From: Camelus bactrianus
Taxonomy: Eukaryota > Chordata > Mammalia > Artiodactyla > Camelidae
Direction of reading: 5' to 3'
DNA length: 64,000 bases
Assembly (NCBI RefSeq): GCF_048773025.1
Contig: NC_133558.1
Coordinates: 18,892,501 to 18,956,500 of the forward strand
Every line of letters begins with the position of its first letter. Positions within the stretch are counted from its first letter, which is position 1. The notes beneath the pieces were generated by a model, which saw only the letters and a program-made list of their open reading frames with translations, was not told where the DNA came from and did no database searches. Below, piece by piece: positions 35,571 to 45,109 of the stretch. A program made the translations under genes and the position numbers.

Positions 35571-36125
35571 GATAGATAGATGATATTATTAATATCATTT
35601 TAAAATAGCATTCCTTTTTTCTCTCAAATTTTTGCTAATGTTTAAAAATTTTCACTATGAAATATTTTATTTACATTTATATACTAGGCTTTTGGATTTG
35701 TTCCATTATTTAGTAACTTTATTTTTGAACTTAATTTTAATAGGATTTTTTAATAATTAGATCTCAGGATAGTAATTATGTGTAAATTATGTCAAAATGT
35801 TTTATTCTTCCTAGTCTATTTACTTCTTATTTAATTTTATTATTTCATTGTGCTAGCTGGTAAACCAGCCTTGTTTTTTCCAGGGCTTTCCAGGGCTTTC
35901 CAGGGCATGATCCTGTTTTGTTGAACGTACTTTGCCATCTCTAAGTTCAGACAAGAGTAACCCTGAATCCAGGCGTGCAGATAATTGGAGATAACAGATT
36001 TCATGTCTTTACTAGCTAATACCTAATATTACAAATAAAACATGCTATTAAGTGAATGTTTAACTAGTCACACACTACAGGATTATTCATTAATCCTAGT
36101 GGCTATATATAATAGTGTTTCAATG
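35571..36125. other. AT-rich spacer with a 10-bp triplication
   Basis: The unit ccagggcttt occurs nearly three times at 35,879-35,907. Otherwise nothing recognised. Confidence 0.5.
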
Positions 36126-36129
36126 CACA

Positions 36130-36360
36130 GGATTTGCTCAGCGGCAAAGACAGTCTGATGCCTGCAGTATGATTTACTACCTATGTAATGATAGGCCAGT
36201 TATTTAATCTTTCTGAAACTTAGTATCCTTGTTATGGAATGGATATTATTAGTGAGTTTGTGAGGATGAAGTGAAATGCTATATAAAGTGCTTATAAAAG
36301 TCCTTCACTCATAGAATCACTTCATGAATAATTATTATAGTTATTTCAATAATAATACTT
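36130..36360 (+). mobile_element. MIR SINE
   Basis: 'gcaaagacagtctgatgcct', 'ggccagttatttaatctttc', 'gtgaggatgaagtgaaatgc' and 'ataaagtgcttataaaagtc' follow the MIR consensus order. Confidence 0.8.
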
Positions 36361-36364
36361 ATAA

Positions 36365-37335
36365 TTATATGATGCATTGTACATAGTTCAAAGTTTGAAT
36401 AAAATATTTTCACTTGAATCATATACTTGTTTTATACAAAGGAAAATATATACTCTGTGTGTGTGTATATGCACGCATGATTATATGTTAGGAGATTGTC
36501 ACATCCAGGACTCACACCAGGGAGTTTGTGCAATATTCTCTACAGTTTTTTCCATTTTGCTACATAAAATCCATTGTACAGGCATGTTTTCCAGTAAACA
36601 GAAGATTACACTATACTGAAGCATTATACAGGAAAGCCTGTTTTGAGAATTCTTATACTTAGAGGTGTGGCTAAATGAAGGAAATAGTGAACCAATCCAT
36701 GGAAACCACAAACTATTTTTAGTTTATATTATTTTAACAAATATGTGTTTGACATAAGCAAAATAAGTGAAAATTTTTGTGCTGTTTGTCCTGCTTATAT
36801 TAACTCCTACTAATTATCCCTTGGCTAAATATCATAATAAATTAATTCCATAGATGATTGTCTTTGGTCTGTGGAATTTTATCCATATTAACTTAATTAC
36901 AATAAACAGAAAGGAGAAATACAGTAATCAGAAAGGAGAAGTTATCTTCTTTAACTGATAGTGCCTTTCAAAGGCAGTAATTTTTATCTGGCTATAATAT
37001 AAATGCATTAAAAGCAACAAGAAAATGAACTTAACTGAAAAAAAATTAAGTTGAAAAATACACTGAGTGAATTAGAGATTTAACCATAGCTCCATTGAAG
37101 TCTGTTTCTCTCAATCTTAACAGCTACAACACCTTTTTGTAACACATATTTTGTAATGCATCTTTACTATCTTTACTTTTGTAATATCTCACTTAGTAAA
37201 CTATGAGTTTACCAAATGAAAGGCATAGCTTAAAATACTGTTGTTAAAATACGGTTGTTAAAATACAGATATAAAATTGTTAACTCTCATTTTTCTTGCT
37301 GAGGTAATAAAAGGAAATACATTAATGATTTTGTT
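36365..37335. other. Upstream flank of the OR at 37.4 kb
   Basis: AT-rich sequence that should hold the leader intron. A short GTGTGT run occurs near 36,457-36,468. No promoter was identified. Confidence 0.4.
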
Positions 37336-37337
37336 TC

Positions 37338-37339
37338 AG
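37338..37339 (+). promoter_or_regulatory. Predicted splice acceptor of the OR coding exon
   Basis: A 'gattttgtttcag' tract ends 68 bases before the first in-frame ATG. If used, the exon carries a 68-base 5' UTR holding a start-stop upstream ORF. Confidence 0.5.
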
Positions 37340-37365
37340 CATCCCCTATCCAGTTCCTCTGTTGC

Positions 37366-37371
37366 ATGTAG
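37366..37371 (+). promoter_or_regulatory. Start-stop upstream ORF (ATG-TAG)
   Basis: Within the presumed 5' UTR an ATG is followed directly by TAG. Such minimal upstream ORFs are known to stall ribosomes and lower translation. It matters only if the acceptor at 37,339 or one further upstream is used. Confidence 0.4.
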
Positions 37372-37407
37372 GTTCACGAGCCAGCATTAAGTTCGAAGCA
37401 AAGGATA

Positions 37408-38400
37408 ATGGTGTTTCCAGCAAGTAGTGTCACAACAATGAGAAGATTCAATAACACTTTCCGTCACTCCAATGGCTTTGTTCTGGTGGGCTTCTCTGAA
37501 TGGCCCAAACTAGAAATGGTTCTTTTTGCGGCCATCTCCATTTTCTACATAATGACCCTCCTTGGGAATTCAGCCATCATCATCTTGTCACGTCTTGATC
37601 CCAGACTTCACACCCCCATGTATTTCTTTCTGGCTAATCTCTCTTTTTTGGACCTTTGCTATACTACCTCCACTGTCCCCCAGATGCTGGTCAACATACA
37701 GAGCCACTGGAGAAATATCAGCTACATAGGATGCATAGCTCAACTTTTCATCTTCCTTGGTTTAGGATCCACTGAATGTGTACTTCTCTCAGTAATGGCC
37801 TTTGATCGTTATGTAGCTATCTGCCAGCCTCTCCACTACACAGTTATCATGCATTCCCGGCTATGCCAACAACTGGCAGCAGTGGCTTGGGTAACAGGTT
37901 TCAGCAACTCTTTGGTGCAAACAGTGTTGACTTTCTTGTTACCTCGCTGTGGTCAGTATCAGGTGGAGAATTTCTTCTGTGAGGTACCTGCCATGCTTCA
38001 ATTATCATGTGTTGATACATGGATCAATGAAGTGGAAATGTATGCTGCTGTGGTGGTCATAAAAGTTATCCCAGTTGGATTAATTCTATTCTCTTACATC
38101 AACATTGTCAGAGCAGTGGTAAGAATCCAATCTTCTGAAGGTCGCAAGAAGGCCTTCAACACATGTGGGTCTCATCTGCTGGTGGTCATTATGTTCTATG
38201 GCTCAGCCATTAGTGGTTATGCATATATGGCACCCAAGAGCAATTCAGCCAAATTGAAAGGCAAGCTTCTTGCACTCTTCTATGGACTTATAACTCCAAT
38301 GCTCAACCCCCTCATTTATACCTTGAGAAATAAGGATGTTAAAGGAGCAGTAAAGAAGCTACTGGGGAGAGAACAAGAGCAAGGGTGGAACATGGCTTAG
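37408..38400 (+). CDS. Olfactory receptor, family 2, subfamily unresolved
   Basis: An intact class II OR of 330 residues from the first ATG. A second in-frame ATG (37,438; Met11) gives the more usual 320 residues starting MRRFNNTF. Both have A at -3, so the start is undecided. Landmarks, numbered from the first ATG: sequon NNT at 15-17, GN at 53-54, LHTPMY at 68-73, Cys109, [10 protein letters not shown] at 130-139, loop-2 cysteines at 181, 191 and 201, SY at 229-230, KAFNTC at 248-253, PMLNPLIY at 297-304. Oddities: Lys219 inside helix 5, ENFFCE for the usual DHFFCE before helix 5, and a slightly long segment ([14 protein letters not shown]) between helices 6 and 7. The opening resembles OR2Y1 and the helix 6 region OR2C1 as I recall them; OR2N, known from MHC clusters, is another candidate. 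It is transcribed opposite to the two receptors on its left. Confidence 0.93.
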   Translation: MVFPASSVTTMRRFNNTFRHSNGFVLVGFSEWPKLEMVLFAAISIFYIMTLLGNSAIIILSRLDPRLHTPMYFFLANLSFLDLCYTTSTVPQMLVNIQSHWRNISYIGCIAQLFIFLGLGSTECVLLSVMAFDRYVAICQPLHYTVIMHSRLCQQLAAVAWVTGFSNSLVQTVLTFLLPRCGQYQVENFFCEVPAMLQLSCVDTWINEVEMYAAVVVIKVIPVGLILFSYINIVRAVVRIQSSEGRKKAFNTCGSHLLVVIMFYGSAISGYAYMAPKSNSAKLKGKLLALFYGLITPMLNPLIYTLRNKDVKGAVKKLLGREQEQGWNMA

Positions 38401-39530
38401 GAGAATATAGACCTCTTATAATTCAATTTTCACACCCCCAGAATGCCTATTGCCAACTGCCATCATTCCTCCAACTCCCAAATGAGAGGCCGATTGTTAC
38501 TGATTATTATTACCTATGTGTTTTATAGAAAGTAAAATATTGACAATTTCCTCTTAAAATAATGAAACAGGACTCTAAAAATAGATAATGAATATTCATA
38601 GATTTTAGTTAAAATTGTATTTTTTACTATGTTGTCTTTTCTAAAGACATTTAAAAGTTAATGTCCAAATATGATTTCTTATCACATAGCCCACTAAAAC
38701 TGGTGATTAAGGGGAAAATCTTGAGATTTGTTTAAAAAGCAGAAAGATGACTGCTTAAAATGACTAAATTATGCCACAAAATTAGTAGACTTCACCTTTA
38801 GATAATCAAGAGGAAAATTCATTTCTGTTTATATTCTTTTTAAAAAATTCCATCAGTATAGCCATTGTATATCTGATATAATTTTAATCAGTATAAAGAT
38901 AGGACCTCCTCAGGGAGCCAAGTGCATACTGTGGTCGTCTACATAGTTCTAGAGAAGAAGGGCTGCATGTGTAGAAAGCTCTGTGCAGTGCCCTCACCTG
39001 TTAGTTCACTTATCCAATTCCAGCAACCTCTTATAGCATATTTTTAAAAATTCTACACATCATTCTATGGAAGTTTTTCTTCATGGCTAACATATGGAGA
39101 ACAAGTATATCTTTCTTTAGCCCAATGGCCTTGGTTCTAAAAACATCTTGTTGCCCAATCAGTATATATTTTATTCTTGGTGCTCAATCATCTTTATCAG
39201 CATTATAATAGCTATTCTCAGCAGGCCAAATGGAAAACTAAATTGTTCTTCAAATTGAAAGGCGGGAAATCATATAGCTTCTTTACATAAGTTAAATATC
39301 ACCAAAACCATGTTCTACAAATTCTGTTTTTAATGTAATGGCTGCTAGATGAAAGGCCTACCTCTAGGCAAAATTGTCTGGGTTTAACACAATTAAGAGT
39401 CTCTTGCTGGTACCATGAAAATAGTCCATATATCTGAAAGAATGTTCCTACTTGCAATACAACTCATTACATTTTAATCACATCTTTCCTTAACTTCATA
39501 TGCAAATTATGGTGCTCACGTTGGGAACAG
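38401..39530. other. 3' flank of the OR at 37.4 kb
   Basis: No gene or named repeat. No canonical AATAAA close to the stop. Confidence 0.4.
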
Positions 39531-39534
39531 ACAA

Positions 39535-40960
39535 GAAAAAAATTTTCCAGATGTCATATAGTTGGAATCATTATAGTTTGTAGCCTTTTCAGCCTAACTT
39601 CTCTCACTTAGCAATACACATTTAAGTTTCTTCCATGGCTTTTCAGTGCTTGATAGCTCATTTCATTTTAGCACTGAATAAGATTCCTTTGTCTGGAAGT
39701 ATAACAGTTCATTTATTTACTCACCTACTAAAGCAGATCTCAGTTGCTTCCAAGTTTTGACAATTACAAGTGAAACTACTATAAACATCCATGTGCAAGT
39801 TTTTGTGTGAACATGGGTTTTCAGCCCCTTTGGATAAATACCAAGGAGCATGATTGTTGGATCACATGGTAAGAATATGTTTAGTTTTGTAAGAAACTGC
39901 CAAACTCTTCTTCCAAAGTGTATGTACCCTTTACATTCCCAACAGCAATGAATGGGAATTTCTTTTGCTCCACATCCTCACCAGCATTCAGTGTTGTCAG
40001 TGTTCTGAATTTTGATCATGCTAATAGGTGTATAGAGATATCTCGTTGCTTTAATTTGCATGATTTGCACTTCCCTGATGACACATGATGTGGAACATCT
40101 TTTCATATGCTTATTTGCCATCTGTACATCTTCCTTGATGAGGTGTCTGTTAAAATCTTTGGCCCATTTTTAGTTGGATTGTTTACTTACTGTTGAGTTT
40201 TAGTAGTTCTTTGTATATTTAGGATAACAGTCCTTTATGAGGTATTTCTTTTGCAAATATTTTCTCCCAGTCTGTGGCTTGTCTTTTCATTCTTTTGATC
40301 TGTCATCTTTTAAGTTATATATAAAATTCATTTTCCTCCTCTATCCCAAACCTCATACATTTTAATACGATAAAAATATAAATTTCGTTATTTTTTCTAA
40401 TATGTGTATATATTTGGTGTGTGCATGTGAGAGGTACAGGATGTTAATATTTCAAATATTATTTTGAATGTATGGTTCAGTATTTTTTAGCTCTGTCTCT
40501 TGGTCATCCATGATAACTATAACTCTGGGAAATTTCCATTAAAATGGTTGGATCATTAAGATTTTTCTGGCTATTGTTACACATAAGTAGTAATCTTCTC
40601 TTGTTGTACGAATTTTATAGTTACCCTTTATCATATTAAGAAAGTTTCCTTTTATTGCTAGTATGCCAAATGTGTTTATATGTTAGCATGAATGGATGTT
40701 GAATTTTATAAAAGTCTTTTTTCTGCATCTATTGAAATGATAAAAATATGGTTTATTCCCTTTATTTTGCTAATACAATATATTACATTGATTGACATTT
40801 CAACATTAAAACAACTTTGAATTATTGGAATAAAGTCAACTTGGTCTTAATGTATTTTCCTTTTGATATATTGCTAGATTCAAAATGCTAATAATTTGCT
40901 TAGAATTTTTTATTATGTTCCTGAGAGAAACAGACCTATAATTTTCCTCTCTTGAACAAA
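39535..40960 (-). mobile_element. L1M, long antisense fragment
   Basis: Plus-strand text is the complement of L1 from the 3' UTR into ORF2: 'gttggatcacatggtaagaa', 'ctccacatcctcaccagcat', 'tggcccatttttagttggat', 'tctcccagtctgtggcttgt', then the reverse-transcriptase-side phrases 'aatatattacattgattgac' and 'gagagaaacagacctataat'. About 1.4 kb, old, with a gap of uncertain text at 40,320-40,500. Confidence 0.85.
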
Positions 40961-40974
40961 GTGGGGAGACTTGG

Positions 40975-41364
40975 GACACATGATATCAAGATTTATTATT
41001 GAGACAGCAATTAAAACAATGTCTTATGGGTGCAAGAATAGACAAGCATAATAATGAAACACAGTAGAGAATCCAGAATCAGATCCACATGAATTTAGAC
41101 ATTAGATATATAACAACCTTGGTCATGGAAAGAAGAGGGGAAAGGCAATCTTTTAATAAAAGAAATAGTGCTTTGTCAACTGGATAGCCATAAAAAATGA
41201 ATATTGACATTTTTCTCTAAAAATTATTTCTCTGGTGATTATATTATAAGTGTGAACGGCAAAACATTAAACCATCTGGAAAATAACTTTGATGAATACG
41301 TTCATGATTTGGAGATTGGAAAGTTTTTTTTAAAAAATAATGCATAAATAGCACAAATAAAAGG
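40975..41364 (+). mobile_element. L1M ORF2 end, sense, left part of a split element
   Basis: Text corresponds to the last third of ORF2 ('atccagaatcagatccacat', 'gaatattgacatttttctct', 'gaaaataactttgatgaata'). It stops at the solo LTR (41,371) and continues at 42,016. It meets the antisense L1 at about 40,970 in a head-to-head arrangement. Confidence 0.75.
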
Positions 41365-41370
41365 AAGTCA

Positions 41371-42009
41371 TGTGGGTTCGTCACCAGTTGTGGGTTCTGA
41401 CCAGCAGAAGTCCCACCGAGACGGAATGAATTACTCAAGACTGTGGAAAAAGTCAAGAGAGCAAGAGGGAGTCGGGAGCCAACTCCACCAGCCTCTCAAA
41501 AGCTCCCATATTTATTGAGTACAGTCAAAGGAGGAATGCAGGAATTTAGGGAAGGACAGGGTGGGATCACAATGACTACAAAGGCTTTGTTTATTGTTGG
41601 TGTTTGGCTCAAGGTCAGAAGACCCTTTTTGTTAAGTCCTATTCATGTTGAGCCTTTCAGCTTATCAGGGTGGAACATATGATAATCAGCTGCTTAACAA
41701 CTGATTTAGGAGGCTGTGCCTGTCTCAGGTTGACCCCTCAGGGGATCTTACCTGTCATTGGCTTACCAGCCTCCTCACCTCTGAGTCTGCAGCTTTTTAT
41801 AACTTGTTTACCATTCTAGCCCCAGGCTGTTTTGGGGATAGAAGACTATCTAACAGCAGGCGTGCCCAGCGTTTATAGCCCAGGGCCTGGGTCGTTGCTA
41901 AAACCTCAACTATGCAAGCAAGGTGGTTACTAAGCACATTTGCTCTTCTTTAAAGAGATAAGCAGCTGGGGTCTGTTACAATTTGTTAACCCAATCATGG
42001 GCTCCCACA
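41371..42009 (-). mobile_element. Solo LTR, probably class II ERV, inserted in an L1
   Basis: A 639-bp unit with terminal TGTGGG / CCCACA and a perfect 6-bp target duplication AAGTCA (41,365-41,370 and 42,010-42,015), the duplication size usual for class II elements. Read on the minus strand it has a TATAAAAAG box (around 41,794-41,802) followed by AATAAA (41,511-41,516), so its sense is minus. It lacks internal retroviral sequence, having lost it by LTR-LTR recombination. The clean ends suggest it is far younger than the L1 it sits in. Exact family unresolved. Confidence 0.85.
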
Positions 42010-42015
42010 AAGTCA

Positions 42016-42985
42016 TTGATAAATTAGATTTCATTAATATTAGAAACATCTTCTAATCCCAAGAAACGATTAAGAAAGTGAAAAGGCAAACCACAGAGTG
42101 GGAGAAGATGTTTATAACACAACTTCAAAAGCTAGACCAGAATATAAAAATACCTACAAATCAAGAAGAAAAAGATAGATAATCTAGTAGAAAAATGTCC
42201 TAAAGTCTTGAACAGGTGCTTAACAAAAAAATGATGCTTAAATGACCAGTCAATATACAAAACAATGCTTCAGCTACCTTAGTCATCATGGAAATAAAAA
42301 TTAAACTCACAATTTAATTTCACTATAAGTTTACCAGAATACCTAAACTAAAACAGACTAATACTTCCAAGTGTTGTTAAAAATGTGAGCAGAAGGAATT
42401 CTCATACACGGCTGGTGTGGTCTAAATTGGTTCATCCGCTTTGGAAACTGATAGGCAGTGCACCTACTAAAGCTTGGCATATGAATACCATATTACCTAG
42501 GACATCTATTCCTAGATAAACTCACCAAAAAGTTCATACAAGCGGTATTAATAATAAAAACGGACAGAAATTACCAAATACTCATCAGTAATGAAAAAGA
42601 TCAATAAATTATGATTATATTCATAATATGGGATACTACAGAGCAATGAAAACAAAGTACTGCTGCATACCATGTCCTGGATGAATCTCTCAAACAAGTT
42701 AAATGGAAAGATTATGTACTAAATAATTCAATTTATGCAAAGTTCAAAAACAAGTAAAACAAACTTTGTTTCTAGACATCTGGGTAATGCTTACCTGTGG
42801 GGAGGAAAGTTGAGATAGTGAATGGAATAGGAATGAGGTGCGCTCTGGAGAGTTGGTAATTTTCTACTTTTTCATCTGGGAAGTGGTTGCAAGTGTTTTT
42901 TATTTTCATTTTGTGATAGTTCATTAAGTTGACAGTTATGTTTAGTGTTTCCTTCTTTATCTATATTATACCTTATAAAATTATT
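42016..42985 (+). mobile_element. L1M 3' end, sense, right part of a split element
   Basis: Continues the L1 after the LTR: 'ggcaaaccacagagtgggag', 'atcatggaaataaaaattaa', 'aggaattctcatacacggct', 'ggatactacagagcaatgaa', and a 3' UTR ending near 'gatagttcattaagttgaca'. The order agrees with the end of ORF2 and the 3' UTR. Confidence 0.85.
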
Positions 42986-42989
42986 TTAA

Positions 42990-43445
42990 AATTCATGTCA
43001 AGTGGGATAAGCTAATAGTATATTGTTACTTAATATTTAATACTGAATTCAAAGAATCAGTCCTGTAGAGTGACTGTAAGTCAATAAATTAATGGTAAAG
43101 CTTACTATGGATTTCAGGGATGTTAAACTGTTTTGTTATTGCAATGATTTTTTTCACTATATGAAGCACAGCCAATTTTCAATTTTCCTTGCTGATGTAA
43201 AAGGGAATTATTCCATCATTTCCACATTGACTGGTCAGAATATAATTATTTTTTACCTTGAGAAATTATATGCTTTCCTCTTAAAATAAATACACATTTC
43301 TATGTTGGAATTTTACTTATGTACATTTTAAAATTTATAAAAATTTATTATTTTTATTTGAAATGTGTAAGTTTACTAACATTCATTATCAAATTACTTT
43401 ATATTTCCTGAATTGAATCATCAGTGAAGAAACTCTTTTGGAATG
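42990..43445. other. AT-rich spacer
   Basis: Nothing recognised. Confidence 0.4.
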
Positions 43446-43449
43446 AGTT

Positions 43450-43593
43450 ATTTTTTTTTTTTTTTGCATTTTTTATAGTTACAGTCATTTTACAATGTTG
43501 TGTTAAATTCCAGTGTAGAGCACAATTTTTCAATTATACATGAACATACATATATTCATTGTCACTTTTTTTTTTTTTTTTGCTGTGAGCTGA
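43450..43593 (-). mobile_element. Young L1 3' end, camelid-type, antisense
   Basis: A poly-T run is followed by 'gcattttttatagttacagt', 'cattttacaatgttgtgtta', 'gtgtagagcacaatttttca' and 'acatacatatattcattgtc'. I know this 3' UTR from camelid genomes. Severely 5'-truncated and little diverged. Confidence 0.8.
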
Positions 43594-43844
43594 GATATTT
43601 TCTTGAATATTCTTCAAAACTATGCTTTGGCTATATTTTAAGACTGAGAGTGAGAAGCTATGTTTTATGATCATTTGTATTCCCCATCACCTCACAAAAG
43701 ACTAGGTTATTTAAAATTGCTTGGAGACTTAACGAACCAATGGGTAGGTCATTTAGACTTGATTTTAGTTTATTGGTACTTAACTTTTGGTATGTCATTC
43801 TCAACACATACAGACTAAGATAAAAGGATTAGGACTAGTATTTA

Positions 43845-44030
43845 TTGGTAAGAGCTCAGACTTTATCATTAGATAATCTTTTTTTTCTAATGCTTATTCT
43901 TCTGCTTATTAGTGTAACCATAAGCAAAACTAACTTTCCTCATGTATAAAATGGGAATGATAAAAGTCATAGACTAAAATAAATTTTATACTATGTGGTT
44001 GGTCAGTTTAACTAAATGATAGCTTTCCTG
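43845..44030 (+). mobile_element. MIR SINE
   Basis: 'ggtaagagctcagactttat', 'cttattagtgtaaccataag' and 'tcatgtataaaatgggaatg' give the MIR core order. Confidence 0.7.
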
Positions 44031-44217
44031 GTATTACTGGCATAATTATTCATATGGTCAACCTATCGAGTACTCATTAAGTGTTATAAATAATCCTGAT
44101 ATATTTATTAATTCTTTAATAAGGTTAAATAAAAACTCCCTTAACAAATATGTCTCTTGCCTCTTTGCCTGTTCTCTCTCTCTCTCCCTCTCTGTATGCC
44201 TCATGTATATATAGATG

Positions 44218-44268
44218 TAGAATAGAATATATTCTATTCTATATACAGACTTTTTATATATAAAAAGT
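44218..44268. repeat. Two adjacent perfect AT-rich palindromes
   Basis: Positions 44,218-44,241 form a 24-base perfect palindrome with arm TAGAATAGAATA. Positions 44,249-44,268 form a 20-base perfect palindrome with arm ACTTTTTATA. Both can extrude as cruciforms without a loop. Confidence 0.9.
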
Positions 44269-44835
44269 GATATTTAAATAACCATTTATTCATAGAATAT
44301 TGCATATACTATTTTCAGAATATACTGTGTCAAATCACTTATTCAACAAATGTTCAGAGTAATTATTATGTGTTTTAAGAGAGCATTGAAGTTTTTCTTG
44401 AGAAAAATCCACGAGCTTTGAAACAAATGAAATTTATTTTGAAGTGTTTAAATGGCCCTTGAAGTGGCGATTTGAGCTTTGTTCTAGCTTTACCATTTTT
44501 CAGCTTATGATAAAATAAGATAAAGTAAGATTTGGTAACTCACTGAGTCAATCAGATAAAATAAAAGCCCATCAATATTTTTCTGTAAAAGTTGAACAGA
44601 TTTGATCTGATCTTTTCATTGGGACTATTTGTTGTTTCCTGAGTAAAAAGTCTGGAAGTGCTTTTGAGTGGCTCCAGGCTGTATGTTACACTTTTGAGAT
44701 GGCACTAAGTTTTTCTTTTTGGAGGGTAAGTTTCTTATATTTGAATAAGCTCTTCATATTTCAAATGAGATTAAACACTGTATAGGTTTAGAAAGAATAA
44801 CATGATTAAGACCACTCATTTGTACAACAGGCAGG
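44269..44835. other. AT-rich spacer
   Basis: No gene or named repeat. Confidence 0.4.
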
Positions 44836-44838
44836 GTA

Positions 44839-44859
44839 TTTTCTCTCTTTCTTTCTTTC

Positions 44860-44939
<80 letters not shown>

Positions 44940-44955
44940 TTTCTTTCTTTCTCTC
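44839..44955. repeat. (CTTT)n tract
   Basis: About 117 bases of CTTT repeat, mostly perfect, with a few CTCT steps at its ends. It adjoins an antisense L1 3' end and probably grew from the pyrimidine complement of that L1's A-rich tail. Confidence 0.97.
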
Positions 44956-45105
44956 TAAGTATAGTCCGTTTACAATGTTGTGTCAATTTCTGGTGTACAG
45001 CATAATGTTTCAGTCATAAAGAGACATACATATATTCCTTTTCATATTCTTTTTCACTGTAGTTACTACAAGATATTGAATATAGTTCTCTTTGCTATAC
45101 AGTGT
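44956..45105 (-). mobile_element. Young L1 3' end, antisense
   Basis: 'gtccgtttacaatgttgtgt', 'caatttctggtgtacagcat', 'catattctttttcactgtag' and 'agatattgaatatagttctc' match the lineage-specific L1 3' UTR also seen at 19.7 kb. Its tail side is the CTTT tract. Confidence 0.85.
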
Positions 45106-45109
45106 ATTT

